A stretch of DNA of 64,000 nt from Planctomycetota bacterium (GCA_027623295.1 JAQBXR010000003.1:92705-156704); one strand, 5' to 3'. Shown: positions 26,419-35,786, counted from the first letter of the stretch. The notes: generated from the sequence alone by a model not told the origin. A program made the numbers and translations.

Positions 26419-26985
26419 GTGGTGAGTCTCCCTTCATTGCGCAAGCTTGTCGTCCCCGCCCTTTTGGGTGCGGGGATTGTGGCAACCTTAGGCCGGGAGG
26501 TCGTTTTCGCCTTGGGGATGGGCGGCGGGGCCAACCTTGAAGTCTTCCGCCTAGCATTTGGGGCGCCCAACATGCTGGGACAGTCCATGGCACCGACCTT
26601 TGTGGGAGTCATGCTCCCGCTTCTTGCCCATGCCGCGGAAAAGGGTCCTGACTTTGAGTTAAGAATGCGCCAGAGGATCCTGCGCTTTAACTATTGGGGC
26701 GTCGCGCTGCTTTGTCTGCTTGGCATGATGCCTATGGTTGCTGGAATGATCCTCGCACAAGGATTTCTGGGCTTACGCATGATCCGCTTTCTTTTGCTTC
26801 TCAGCTTAGTGCGAATCCTAATTCGTTGGCTTGCGCTTGAACTCTTCCTGGAGCACTGGACACTGGAAGGACTAGGAATGGCCTACACTTTCACCGAAGC
26901 CATCGCGCTCATCCTCGCCGGGTTGCTTTTCCTGCGACGCCTTCCTCCGGAACCCCCCGCCGTCTCCATCGCGCCTTCCGCATGA
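26419..26985 (+). CDS. Short MurJ/MVF-like membrane protein
   Basis: About 188 aa with five or six hydrophobic segments. GREVVFALGMGGGANLEVFRLA, then APNMLGQSMAPTFVGVMLPLL, parallels the first helices of MurJ (MVF) lipid II flippases (AFG-G-EADAF, LPN-LR-L-AEGA). Full-length MurJ has about 500 aa and 14 helices, so this is less than half, with a different C-terminus. Start is one of two adjacent GTGs (26419/26422) without a clear ribosome-binding site. Overlaps the next gene by ATGA. It could be a truncated flippase or a small partner protein; no function is claimed. Confidence 0.6.
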   Translation: MVSLPSLRKLVVPALLGAGIVATLGREVVFALGMGGGANLEVFRLAFGAPNMLGQSMAPTFVGVMLPLLAHAAEKGPDFELRMRQRILRFNYWGVALLCLLGMMPMVAGMILAQGFLGLRMIRFLLLLSLVRILIRWLALELFLEHWTLEGLGMAYTFTEAIALILAGLLFLRRLPPEPPAVSIAPSA

Positions 26986-27875
26986 GTTCGCCAACACCTA
27001 CTGACTACCGCCCAGTCATCATTCTGGGCGCAGGTCGGTCTGGCACCAACATGCTGCGCGATGTTCTGTGCAGCCTGCCTGGCTTTGGAACCTGGCCCTG
27101 CGATGAAATCAACTACATCTGGCGCCACCGAAACAAGCAAGTCCCCGTAGATGAGTTGGGCGCGGACCTTATGCGGCCTGAAGTGCAACGATATATCCAA
27201 CGCGCTTTTCAATCATGCGCGAAGCGAGAATCCTGTACCAGCGTAGTTGAAAAAACCTGTGCGAATACTTTACGCGTCGAGTTCGTTACCGCCGCCCTTC
27301 CTGAAAATGCCGTTTTCCTTCACCTTGTTCGTGATGGCGAAGACGTCGTGGCGAGTGCTGGCCGTCGCTGGAGGGCGAAGCTGGATCTCCCCTATCTCTT
27401 GAGAAAGGCACGCTTTGTCCCGCTCGGGGATTTGCCTTATTACGCCTTACGCTACCTCGGCACGCGGATCCATCGCCTATTTGATAGAGAGGGCAAAGTT
27501 TCTTTTTGGGGACCGCGTTACCTTGGCATGAAAGAGGACCTCCAAAACCATAGCCTAGATGAGGTTTGCGCCAAGCAATGGAAGCGTTGCGTCACGCGTT
27601 CCATGCAAGGCCTTGCCGCGTTACCCGAGAGCCGTGTCCTCCACTTGCGTTACGAAGATTTCGTCGCAACTCCTGCACAGCAATTGCAGCGCATTGGCAC
27701 TTTCTTGCATGAGGATTGGACTCTGGAAATGATCGAGCAAGCCGTCGTCCATGTTTCACAAGGAAGTATCGGCAAAGGAAAGCGCGAGTCAGACCCCAAG
27801 TTTGCCGACGTTATCGCTCGCTGTATTCAACCCGTCATGCGCGAGCTAGAAGAAGATGGTCGTTTTTCGAAGTAG
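26982..27875 (+). CDS. Sulfotransferase-family protein (Sulfotransfer_3-like)
   Basis: 297 aa. PVIILGAGRSGTNMLRDVLC is the phosphosulfate-binding loop, FLHLVRDGEDVVASAGRRW the 3'-phosphate site, and SRVLHLRYEDFVATPAQQLQ the conserved C-terminal segment of this family. Coupled to the MurJ-like gene by a 4-nt overlap. Its last 49 bp overlap the 3' end of the convergent ligase-like gene. One of four complete sulfotransferase-type genes in the glycan locus. Confidence 0.8.
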   Translation: MSSPTPTDYRPVIILGAGRSGTNMLRDVLCSLPGFGTWPCDEINYIWRHRNKQVPVDELGADLMRPEVQRYIQRAFQSCAKRESCTSVVEKTCANTLRVEFVTAALPENAVFLHLVRDGEDVVASAGRRWRAKLDLPYLLRKARFVPLGDLPYYALRYLGTRIHRLFDREGKVSFWGPRYLGMKEDLQNHSLDEVCAKQWKRCVTRSMQGLAALPESRVLHLRYEDFVATPAQQLQRIGTFLHEDWTLEMIEQAVVHVSQGSIGKGKRESDPKFADVIARCIQPVMRELEEDGRFSK

Positions 27876-29155
27876 GCCCAGCTTAAAAGAAAGCCAATGA
27901 GCAAAAACCCAATCCACGCGGATATGGGTTCACGCAAAGGCGTTCGTAAGTTGCAGCTAATCAACAGAAGCCCGACCACTGGGGCCGCAGCGGATTGGGC
28001 AGCCACTTGAAGGGTGTTCTTTTCTGCGCTTACCGAAGCTTGGTTGCACAAAGATCGAAGGACTAGTTTAGGCGTCGCCCAAAGCGCGGACAGGAGAAGC
28101 GTTAGGAAGGAAAGTAGTGCAATCGGTCCGCCGCCCGCGAGGATATCGAGATAGGTGTTGTGGGCACTTTTGGCCACGACTCCGGATTCTGGATCTGCAA
28201 TCGTTGGCGGCAATAAACGCAGCCCTGTCCATGGATGCTCTTGCGCTAATCCCCAATAGCTTTCCATGACTTCCGCACGCGGGCCAAACATTCCACTCAA
28301 AGTCGTTTCTCCATAACTCGAAAAAGTCCCGTGAAGTTTATGCAACAAAAGTAAATTCCCATCCGCAAGGATCAGAAAGAGACAAACGGAAATACCTGAC
28401 CCTGCAATCAAAGCAAGTAACCCGCGCACGCGGCAGGCCCACCAAGCGGGCAAGGGTGCTACCAACATGAATATCAATGCCGGATCCCGCGCGCCGGTGA
28501 TCAGGGGAATCATCGCCGCCCCAAAAAGAAAGAACCAAACTTTCCCGGTGCGCACTGTTTTTGCTGAGCTTGCTTCCAATCCGGCGCAAAACAGTGCGGA
28601 CAAAGTGAGGCTCACGGGGACATAGTTATAAAGCTGATACATCCCCGGCAAAGAAACATTTTGCGTAATGCGCCCGGAAAAACTTCCTAAGAAAAGAAGC
28701 TCCCACAAGAAAAGTAGTACCAAAAAGCACAGGGAGAATGTAGTTCCACGCTTGAGCCCTGCAAGCAAACTAGATAGCCGCTCTTCCTCAAAGGCAGCCA
28801 CGCCAACATATACCGCCGCCGCCAAGGGGGCCAGCCATTGCCCCGCATAAAGCAAAGCCTGCTTATTCTCTTGCGCACCAAGAAATCCAAGTAAAAGAGT
28901 CCAAAGGCCAAAGATCAATAGGGCAATTTTTGCCACTAATCCCAGCGCTAAGCGACGCCGAAGCTTGGGTAAATCTGGAAGCAAAAAGGCTGCGGCCAAG
29001 AGAAACCCGATGGGCACGCCAATGCCAACCGGTAGCCCCTCCGGTTCTGCATAGAATCCAAATGGGCCATTCATTTGAACGAATAAGGGGAGTGGAAGCA
29101 AAAGCCCAAACCACCAATCGCGCTTGCGGCGGACGGACAATTTCCCTTCAGTCAT
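27827..29155 (-). CDS. O-antigen ligase / polymerase-like membrane protein
   Basis: About 442 aa, with roughly twelve hydrophobic segments and one larger periplasmic loop. The WaaL/Wzy-type signature is SAHNTYLDILAGGGPIALLSFLTL near residue 335, preceded by the loop containing EVMESYWGLAQEHPWTGLRL. The ATG at 29155 is preferred to the TTG at 29173. Ligases and Wzy polymerases cannot be told apart by sequence; with an ABC exporter in the locus, ligation to lipid A core or another acceptor is the more economical role. Confidence 0.75.
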   Translation of the reverse strand: MTEGKLSVRRKRDWWFGLLLPLPLFVQMNGPFGFYAEPEGLPVGIGVPIGFLLAAAFLLPDLPKLRRRLALGLVAKIALLIFGLWTLLLGFLGAQENKQALLYAGQWLAPLAAAVYVGVAAFEEERLSSLLAGLKRGTTFSLCFLVLLFLWELLFLGSFSGRITQNVSLPGMYQLYNYVPVSLTLSALFCAGLEASSAKTVRTGKVWFFLFGAAMIPLITGARDPALIFMLVAPLPAWWACRVRGLLALIAGSGISVCLFLILADGNLLLLHKLHGTFSSYGETTLSGMFGPRAEVMESYWGLAQEHPWTGLRLLPPTIADPESGVVAKSAHNTYLDILAGGGPIALLSFLTLLLSALWATPKLVLRSLCNQASVSAEKNTLQVAAQSAAAPVVGLLLISCNLRTPLREPISAWIGFLLIGFLLSWAYFEKRPSSSSSRMTG

Positions 29156-29214
29156 GCCGTGGGATTGTATCAATCGCTGTCTCTATCGGGTCCAGGGTAT
29201 GCAACAATGGAAGA

Positions 29215-29850
29215 GTGACCACTGCACAGGTTCGCTGTAAGAGAATTCTCGACGTTGCCATAGCGCTGATTGGCTTGATGCTTTTCGGATGGCTCATTTT
29301 GCTGGCTGCCTTTTGCGCTTGGCTTAGCACCGGAGGCAGCGGATTTTTTCGGCAAGAGCGGGTGGGGCAACATGGGGTTTCCTTTCGCATTCTTAAGCTA
29401 CGCACCATGCGCGTGGCCAATGGCAGGCAAACTACGGCAACCGCTTCCCATGATCCGCGCATCACCCGAGTGGGCGCCATCCTGAGAAAAACCAAGGTCG
29501 ATGAGCTTCCTCAATTTTGGAATGTCCTGTGGGGGGATATGAGCGTGGTTGGCCCAAGACCCGATGTCCCTGGCTTTGCAGACCAGCTGCAGGGTAAAGA
29601 TCGAGACATTCTGCAGTTGCGGCCTGGAATCACTGGGTTGGCATCTTTGGTTTTCCGTCACGAGGAGGACTTACTTGCCCAGGCTGATAACCCAGAGGCG
29701 TTTAATTCTGAGGTTATTTATCCCGCAAAAGTACGTTTGAACCTACGATACTTACACGATTACACACTGAGACGCGATATCATGTACATTCTTGCGACTT
29801 TCGTGCCCAGCCTACGCGCTCGCGTAGCACCAGCCTTCACCGCCTCATAG
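29215..29850 (+). CDS. PglC-like polyprenyl-phosphate sugar-1-phosphate transferase
   Basis: Monotopic phosphoglycosyl transferase, 211 aa. CKRILDVAIALIGLMLFGWLI is the re-entrant membrane helix, FFRQERVGQHGVSFRILKLRTM the family core, and KTKVDELPQFWNVLWGDMSVVGPRP contains the catalytic DE pair. The small size without extra N-terminal helices is that of PglC. The GTG at 29215 has GGAAG close upstream; the frame extends far back but those residues are antisense to the ligase gene. It is followed after 3 nt by a PglE-like aminotransferase, as in bacillosamine loci. Confidence 0.86.
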   Translation: MTTAQVRCKRILDVAIALIGLMLFGWLILLAAFCAWLSTGGSGFFRQERVGQHGVSFRILKLRTMRVANGRQTTATASHDPRITRVGAILRKTKVDELPQFWNVLWGDMSVVGPRPDVPGFADQLQGKDRDILQLRPGITGLASLVFRHEEDLLAQADNPEAFNSEVIYPAKVRLNLRYLHDYTLRRDIMYILATFVPSLRARVAPAFTAS

Positions 29851-29853
29851 CTT

Positions 29854-30996
29854 TTGGACCGCATCTACCTCTCTCCGCCGCACATGGGTGCCGCCGAGCG
29901 CGAGCTTTTGCTTGAAGCCTTTGACTCCAATTGGATTGCTCCGCTTGGTGAGCACGTGGATGCCTTCGAGGTGGAATGCTCCCAATACTTGGGCGCCAAA
30001 GATGCGGCCGCACTCTCTAGTGGTACCGCCGCAATTCACCTTGCCTTTGTTATGCTCGGCATTGGTCAAGGCGATCGCGTTTACGCACCCTCCTTTACCT
30101 TCACCGCGAGCGTCAACCCGATCCTTTATGTCGGGGCCACGCCAGTCCTGATTGACTCCGAGGCAGAAACTTGGGGCATGGATCCTGAACTTCTCGCAGA
30201 AGAGTTGGAAAAGGATGCCCGTGAAGGCACTCTTCCGAAGGCGGTTTTAGTGGTGCACATTTACGGGCAGGCATCCAAGCTGGAAGAAATCAGCTTGCTG
30301 TGCGCAAAATACGGCGTGATTCTGATTGAGGACGCCGCTGAAGCCTTGGGAACTACGCAGCGCGGAAAGCATGTCGGCACCACTGGTCATATCGGATTGT
30401 TTTCCTTTAACGGGAACAAAATTATTACGACTTCGGGTGGCGGCCTGTTAGTTTCGGACGATGCCTCCCTTGTGGCGAAAGCGCGCCACCTCGCAAGCCA
30501 AGCTCGAGTTCCGGGGCCACGCTATGAGCACGACGCCCTCGGCTACAACTACCGACTCTCCAACTTGCTTGCGGCCGTCGGCAGGGGCCAACTGCTGAAG
30601 ATTGAAGATCGTGTGGCTGCTCGTCGCGCCAATTTCGAAGACTACAGAGGCCGTCTAAGCCAAGTCCAAGGTCTATCCTTTTTGGATGAGCCGGAAGAGG
30701 ATCGAGGCACCCGCTGGCTTAGCGTAATGCTCATCGACCCAGATTCCTTCGGTGCCACCCCGAATCAAGTGCAGGTCGAATTGGAAGCTCGCGACATTGA
30801 GAGTCGTCCTCTTTGGATGCCGATGCATATGCAGCCCATCTACCGCAATGCACGCATGGTTGGCGGAAGGGTTTGCGAAGAGCTTTTCCGTACTGGCTTA
30901 TGCCTACCGAGCGGCTCCTCGCTAAAGGAAACCGATCGCTCACGCGTTATGGAAGTCGTCGAGTCTTTCGCGTCACCGAAGATCCGTTCTAACTAA
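29854..30996 (+). CDS. DegT/DnrJ/EryC1 sugar aminotransferase (PglE-like)
   Basis: PLP-dependent nucleotide-sugar 4-aminotransferase, 380 aa. IYLSPPHMGAAERELLLEAF, ALSSGTAAIHLAFVMLGIG, APSFTFTASVNPILYVGATP, EDAAEALGT and FSFNGNKIITTSGGG (Lys of the internal aldimine) are all in place. Starts at TTG 29854, 3 nt after the transferase; the conserved RIYLSPPHMG requires this start. It could act on the 4-keto sugar from the PglF-like enzyme at 8890. A diverged copy of its last 45 codons reappears inside the phoR insertion (36152-36290). Confidence 0.87.
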   Translation: MDRIYLSPPHMGAAERELLLEAFDSNWIAPLGEHVDAFEVECSQYLGAKDAAALSSGTAAIHLAFVMLGIGQGDRVYAPSFTFTASVNPILYVGATPVLIDSEAETWGMDPELLAEELEKDAREGTLPKAVLVVHIYGQASKLEEISLLCAKYGVILIEDAAEALGTTQRGKHVGTTGHIGLFSFNGNKIITTSGGGLLVSDDASLVAKARHLASQARVPGPRYEHDALGYNYRLSNLLAAVGRGQLLKIEDRVAARRANFEDYRGRLSQVQGLSFLDEPEEDRGTRWLSVMLIDPDSFGATPNQVQVELEARDIESRPLWMPMHMQPIYRNARMVGGRVCEELFRTGLCLPSGSSLKETDRSRVMEVVESFASPKIRSN

Positions 30997-31661
30997 AGCT
31001 CTTTTCCCGACTCACCGTGGCGCACAATGTCGCCCTGTTCCATGTAGATGATGTCTTCCGCAATGTTGGTCGCGTAGTCGGCAATGCGCTCAACTAAGCG
31101 CACCACGTTGGCCCAGCGCATAAGTGCGGGGACGGACTCAGGCTCTTGCCCCATTTGCGCTTCAATGCGTTTAAGGAGGTTACGGTTAAAGCCATCGACG
31201 ATGTCATCCATCTTCAGGACTTTGCGTGCGCGATCCTCGTCGCGTCTGACCAGAGCTTGAATGGTTTCACGCACCATGACCCTGGTCTGTTGGGCCATGA
31301 GCTCGAATTCGGCAGGTGGGCTAATTGGCGCGAGCCCTTTCAGGTCAATCGTTCGCTTGGCAATGTTTGACGCGATGTCGGCAATGCGCTCAAGGTCATT
31401 GTTGATCTTAATTGCCGCAATCAAAAAGCGAAGGTCGCCGGCTACGGGTGCGTGCAAAGCGAGGATTTTTAGAGCCGCCTCTTCCAACTTCACCTCCAGC
31501 TCATCAATACTCGCATCGCCCTGAACCACTTCGAGGGCACCCTCCGCATCGCGTGACAGAATGCTGTCAATCGCGCGTCCGAAGGCGTCTTCGCAACGGT
31601 TACTAATGTGGACTAGTTGTTCGGCAAGGGCGCCGAGATCTCGCATAAAGTGTTTCGTCAT
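30993..31661 (-). CDS. phoU: Phosphate signalling protein PhoU
   Basis: 222 aa, two repeats of the three-helix PhoU fold with the metal-binding motifs DLERIADIASNIAKR and LVERIADYATNIAEDI. PhoU damps PhoR signalling when the Pst transporter is saturated. It follows pstB by 6 bp and ends the pst operon, converging with the aminotransferase gene by 4 bp. Confidence 0.93.
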   Translation of the reverse strand: MTKHFMRDLGALAEQLVHISNRCEDAFGRAIDSILSRDAEGALEVVQGDASIDELEVKLEEAALKILALHAPVAGDLRFLIAAIKINNDLERIADIASNIAKRTIDLKGLAPISPPAEFELMAQQTRVMVRETIQALVRRDEDRARKVLKMDDIVDGFNRNLLKRIEAQMGQEPESVPALMRWANVVRLVERIADYATNIAEDIIYMEQGDIVRHGESGKEL

Positions 31662-31667
31662 GATGAA

Positions 31668-32513
31668 TTACCCAAACCGTCCAGTGATGTAATCTTCCGT
31701 TTCAGTGTGTCGCGGACGCTTAAACACATCTTCCGTCGCACCAAATTCGACTAAAGTACCAAGGTACATATAGGCTGTGAAATCGCTCACCCGTGCGGCC
31801 TGTTGCATGTTGTGAGTCACAATTGCAATGGTGTAACTTTTACGGAGCTCTAGCATGAGGTCCTCAATCGCCGCGGTCGAGCGTGGGTCCAATGCGGAAC
31901 AGGGTTCGTCCATGAGTAGGACTTCTGGACCGACTGCAATCGCACGTGCGATGCATAGGCGCTGCTGCTGGCCACCAGAAAGACCCAAGGCGGATTTGTT
32001 CAGGCGGTCTTTGACCTCTTCCCACAACCCTGCTTTCTGCAACGACCATTCCACAATCTCTTGTAGCTCCGCCTTGCTCGTCTTCAGGTGAAGGCGCACC
32101 CCGTAAGCAACATTATCAAAAATGGATTTCGGAAAAGGGTTTGGCTTTTGAAAAACAATGCCGACCTGTTGCCGCAAACCCACAACGTCTACTTTGGGAC
32201 CCAAGGCATCTTTGCCATGGATTTCCAAAGTGCCGGTCGCGCGAGCCCCAGCAATGGTGTCATTCATGCGGTTAATCCAACGCAGTAAAGTACTTTTTCC
32301 ACAACCACTTGGGCCGATGAAAGATGTAATGCGTTTCTTCGGCATAGCCAAGTTGATGCTATGCAAGGCCTGGAAGTCACCATACCAGGCATCGAAATCC
32401 TTAAGCTGAATGGCTGTCTCCAAGGCGGAGTCTTGCGATTCCTCGGCAGAGGGTCGCGAAACGGGTGCCAAGATTTGTGCTTCACGCGGGGGAGGTTTCA
32501 TGAGGAGTGTCAT
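31668..32513 (-). CDS. pstB: Phosphate ABC transporter ATPase PstB
   Basis: About 281 aa. Typical Pst[19 protein letters not shown], Walker [10 protein letters not shown] followed by [31 protein letters not shown], signature LSGGQQQRL, Walker [14 protein letters not shown]-loop VTHNMQQA. The 35-residue N-terminal extension is unusual but harmless. I use ATG 32513; the TTG at 32528 overlaps the pstA end. Energises high-affinity phosphate uptake. Confidence 0.93.
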   Translation of the reverse strand: MTLLMKPPPREAQILAPVSRPSAEESQDSALETAIQLKDFDAWYGDFQALHSINLAMPKKRITSFIGPSGCGKSTLLRWINRMNDTIAGARATGTLEIHGKDALGPKVDVVGLRQQVGIVFQKPNPFPKSIFDNVAYGVRLHLKTSKAELQEIVEWSLQKAGLWEEVKDRLNKSALGLSGGQQQRLCIARAIAVGPEVLLMDEPCSALDPRSTAAIEDLMLELRKSYTIAIVTHNMQQAARVSDFTAYMYLGTLVEFGATEDVFKRPRHTETEDYITGRFG

Positions 32514-32524
32514 CGTACAGACAT

Positions 32525-33742
32525 TCAAGAAAGTGGCTTGCTGTACTTCTGGCGCAAGAAAACCGCCACAGCATTGAACAAGAGCAGTGCCGTCAGCAGG
32601 ACAATAATGCCGCTTGCTGCGAGGTCGTGGAACTCTTTCTGCGGACGCCCAGCCCAGTTGTAAATCTGGAGTGGCATTGCAGTGAAATCATCCATGAGAT
32701 TGCCCGGTGCGCGTGTGATGAACACGATGCCTGCAATCATTAACAAAGGAGCTGCCTCGCCTATTGCGCGACTCATCGCAATGATGGCGCCAGTCAGGAT
32801 GCCTGGAAGTGCTGCTGGCAAAGTAATGCGACGGACGGTTTGCCATTGCGTTGCGCCAAGGCCTAAAGATGCGTCGCGCAGGGAAGATGGAACCGCGCGC
32901 AATGCTTCTTGAGTAGAGATGATAATGATAGGGAGAATTACCAACATCAGGGTTAGCGCGCCGGCCAAGATTCCGCGGCCGAACGGAAGGCGGAAGTACC
33001 ACCATCTGCGATCTTTAATGCGACCGGGAACATCCCAGCTACGCAAGGAACGCTTCGCAAGCGCTGAGTCCTCCGGCCACTCCGCATCATCGCCAACAAG
33101 GTTTAGTTCGTATGCTTTTCCAGCAGGATCAAACACCCTCATTCCCGCAATGGGAACCGCCTCCGGCTGCGATGCGGCGCTTACCGGAACTTCGAGAACG
33201 AAATCGCCTTCGTTGTAGAACTGATCCACAAAGCTCACACCAACTTCAGCCGATGGATTCCCTTCGTTTCCGAAAAGGCCGAACATAGACGCGAAAACAG
33301 TAAGGCCAAGGATTCCGAAAACCACAGATGGTACGCCCGAGAGATTCGTAATATTCAGTTGCACAAAACCATGTATCTTGCGCAGGCCGGAACCTTTTGG
33401 CCGATATTCTTCCAGCACAATCGCGGCTGAAATGCCAAGTGGCAACGCAATCGCCATGGTCAAAACCAACAACCACACCGAACCCATAATTGCTGGAAAC
33501 ATGCCTGCAATAAGTGGATCGGGATCCGGAGAGGAACTTAAGAACTGAGTGCTCAGGGTGCCTATGCCCTCAGTCAAAATCGTGACGAGCAAGATCACCA
33601 GAAGGGATGCAGACATTCCTGAAACTCCACGGCATATTCCGCGGAAAATCATGTCCTTGCGATGCCGCTGCGACATCGGGCGCCGTCGCTCCTGCAGCAA
33701 CTTCTTGTCACTTAACAGAGCCGGTTTTTCCCGTGGGCTCAT
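32525..33742 (-). CDS. pstA: Phosphate ABC transporter permease PstA, with extra loop domain
   Basis: Membrane subunit with six transmembrane segments and the binding-protein-dependent permease motif [22 protein letters not shown]. It is 405 aa, about 100 longer than typical PstA. The extra residues lie between the conserved [13 protein letters not shown] region and the later membrane core: a stretch with [16 protein letters not shown] and [17 protein letters not shown] that should be periplasmic. The ATG at 33742 overlaps the pstC stop (ATGA); the frame continues upstream inside pstC. Confidence 0.9.
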   Translation of the reverse strand: MSPREKPALLSDKKLLQERRRPMSQRHRKDMIFRGICRGVSGMSASLLVILLVTILTEGIGTLSTQFLSSSPDPDPLIAGMFPAIMGSVWLLVLTMAIALPLGISAAIVLEEYRPKGSGLRKIHGFVQLNITNLSGVPSVVFGILGLTVFASMFGLFGNEGNPSAEVGVSFVDQFYNEGDFVLEVPVSAASQPEAVPIAGMRVFDPAGKAYELNLVGDDAEWPEDSALAKRSLRSWDVPGRIKDRRWWYFRLPFGRGILAGALTLMLVILPIIIISTQEALRAVPSSLRDASLGLGATQWQTVRRITLPAALPGILTGAIIAMSRAIGEAAPLLMIAGIVFITRAPGNLMDDFTAMPLQIYNWAGRPQKEFHDLAASGIIVLLTALLLFNAVAVFLRQKYSKPLS

Positions 33743-34734
33743 TCGTATTCCTCCCGATAGCGCTTGCGAATCCAAGTGCCTAACAAGGTGAAGCATAGGG
33801 TTAACACGAACAACATTGCGGCCACTGCGTACATGGAGTAATACTCCACTCCGTAATTTGAAACGTCGCCTAGTGCCATCTGTACCATGAATCCGGTCAT
33901 GGTTTGAATTTCATCGCGCACATCTGCGGTAACCTTGGGGGTGCTGCCTGCTGCAAGGGCAACAATCATGGTTTCCCCAATCGCGCGTGCGGCTGCAAGA
34001 ATTACTGCAGAGGTAATCCCTGAGAGAGCGGCTGGAAACACCACCTTAAAGGAGGTGTCAAAGCGCGTGGCGCCAAGCCCTGAAGATCCGTCACGCAGAG
34101 ACTGAGGCACGACGCGCAGGGCATCTTCCGAAAGCGATGTGATGATTGGCAAAATCAAAATTCCCACTGCGATCCCTGCAGCCAAAGCGTTGAAGGACCC
34201 AAAGCCCTCGCTAAAAACTTTTAACGCTGGGGTCAAAAGAGTTAACGCAAAGAAACCGTAGACCACGGTTGGGATGCCAGCCAACACCTCTAGCGCTGGC
34301 TTCAGAATAGAGCGCACCTTCGGATGTGCGTATTCGCTGAGGTAAATCGCAGTAATCAACCCGAGCGGAACGGCCACCAACAAAGCTACGCCGGCAACCA
34401 AAAAGGTTCCACACACCAAGGACCAAATGCCAAAGTGCTTTTCCGATCCAAGCAACGGGTTCCATTGCGTTGTTCCGAAAAACTCTCCCACCGTAACCTC
34501 ATCCTGCGCGAAGAAGTTTGTGGTTTCCGCTCCAAGCACCCAGAGGATTGCCAAGGTAATGAACACGGAAAATAGAGTTGCGCCATTCAGCACCCCCATA
34601 ATCCCGCGTTCCTGCCAGCGACGCATGCGACGCGCCGAGGCGCCTTGTAGGGCGACTCGGCTAAATGGTCCGGGATTTGACTCCCCAGAGGAAGGGCTAT
34701 TTTGTGTCAAGGAGGTTTTCCTCGGTGTAGGCAT
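33739..34734 (-). CDS. pstC: Phosphate ABC transporter permease PstC
   Basis: 331 aa with six hydrophobic segments. FGTTQWNPLLGSEKHFGIWSL, VLAGIPTVVYGFFALTLLTP, LRDGSSGLGATRFDTSFKVV and RAIGETMIVALAAGSTP are diagnostic. The ATG at 34734 overlaps the 3' end of pstS by 38 nt; an internal TTG (34713) would reduce the overlap, so the exact start is open. Confidence 0.92.
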   Translation of the reverse strand: MPTPRKTSLTQNSPSSGESNPGPFSRVALQGASARRMRRWQERGIMGVLNGATLFSVFITLAILWVLGAETTNFFAQDEVTVGEFFGTTQWNPLLGSEKHFGIWSLVCGTFLVAGVALLVAVPLGLITAIYLSEYAHPKVRSILKPALEVLAGIPTVVYGFFALTLLTPALKVFSEGFGSFNALAAGIAVGILILPIITSLSEDALRVVPQSLRDGSSGLGATRFDTSFKVVFPAALSGITSAVILAAARAIGETMIVALAAGSTPKVTADVRDEIQTMTGFMVQMALGDVSNYGVEYYSMYAVAAMLFVLTLCFTLLGTWIRKRYREEYE

Positions 34735-35746
34735 CTACCAGAGGCTCGGTACGCTTCTTGTAAATGATGCCATCGGCATGCATTTCAGCAATAACAAACA
34801 CCGTCCCCGTGCGACGCTTATTCAAGATTGCCTTGGCTTGCGCTGCAATCTTATCACTCGTCGGAACGTATTGGACTTGCTTTGCGAACTTCCCTGCATT
34901 CTCTAAGTAAAACTCCATGAACTTGCGCATGGCTGGACGGCGAAGGCTCTCCACATTTGCGTAGATGAACAAAGGGCGACTAAGTGGTGCATAGGCACCC
35001 GAGACCACATTCGCTGGAGTCGGCATAACAGCCTTGCCGGTTTGTGGGTTCACAATCGCAGCCGCACGCAGCTTGTCCTTGTTCTCAAAGTAGTAAGAAG
35101 CTCCAAAGTAGCCAATGGCGTACTTGTCGCCAGAAACACCGGTCACGAGCACGTTGTCATCTTCACTGACTGACATGTCGGGGCGAAAGCTTCCTGTTTT
35201 GCCGACAATCACTTCTTTGAAGTAGTCAAAGGTTCCAGAATCCGTGCCTGGAGAATAAACCTTAATGGTTTCGTTCGGCCATTCCGGGTTGAGGTCACTC
35301 CACTTGCGCGCAGTGCCGTCCTCGAGATAGATCGACTTGAGGTCATCGACCGTCAGCTGATCCACCCAGGTGTTGTTCGGGCTCAGAACGATCGAGAGTC
35401 CGTCGAGAGCAACCGGCAACTCCACGAAGCTAACTCCGTTTTCTTTTGCCTGGAGAAACTCCTTGTCCTTGATTGGGCGCGACGCATCGGAGATGTCAAT
35501 CTCGCCGACCGCAAATCGCTTAAAGCCCCCGCCTGTTCCCGACACCGCAACGGTGATGTTCACATTTGGGTACTCTTTGCGAAAGGCGGCGGCGGCGGCT
35601 TCAGTGATTGGGTAAACGGTGCTGGAACCGTCGACCACAATGTTGCCCCGCAAAGCAGATGCTTGCGCGGTGGCGGATGGCGCCAGGGCCGTGGCCAGGG
35701 CAACCGCCAGGACGGCTGCAAAGAAGGTCTTGAAGTGGTTGTTCAT
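34697..35746 (-). CDS. pstS: Phosphate-binding periplasmic protein PstS
   Basis: 349 aa. Signal peptide FAAVLAVALATALAPSATAQA with a type I cleavage site; no lipobox. The phosphate-site motifs VVDGSSTVYPITEAAAAAF, SGTGGGFKRF, DISDASRPI and GTDSGTFDYF are clear. First gene of pstS-pstC-pstA-pstB-phoU, with a Pho box just upstream. The C-terminus has about 40 residues beyond the usual end (DGIIYKKRTEPLVD). Confidence 0.92.
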   Translation of the reverse strand: MNNHFKTFFAAVLAVALATALAPSATAQASALRGNIVVDGSSTVYPITEAAAAAFRKEYPNVNITVAVSGTGGGFKRFAVGEIDISDASRPIKDKEFLQAKENGVSFVELPVALDGLSIVLSPNNTWVDQLTVDDLKSIYLEDGTARKWSDLNPEWPNETIKVYSPGTDSGTFDYFKEVIVGKTGSFRPDMSVSEDDNVLVTGVSGDKYAIGYFGASYYFENKDKLRAAAIVNPQTGKAVMPTPANVVSGAYAPLSRPLFIYANVESLRRPAMRKFMEFYLENAGKFAKQVQYVPTSDKIAAQAKAILNKRRTGTVFVIAEMHADGIIYKKRTEPLVDAYTEENLLDTK

Positions 35747-35768
35747 GGGGACTATTTTGAACCCCGAA

Positions 35769-35786
35769 TGTGAAGACTAGGTGAAG
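35769..35786 (-). promoter_or_regulatory. Pho box upstream of pstS
   Basis: Minus strand reads CTTCACC-TAGT-CTTCACA: two 7-bp direct repeats with a 4-bp spacer, the 11-bp periodicity bound by PhoB. CAAAAT follows 9 nt later as a candidate -10, which would put transcription initiation very near the pstS ATG (short leader). The same arrangement precedes phoB. Confidence 0.75.

Noticed and set aside
28930..29214. N-terminal extension of the PglC-like frame
   Set aside because: Antisense to the ligase-like gene and outside the conserved family start; the GTG at 29215 has a ribosome-binding site.
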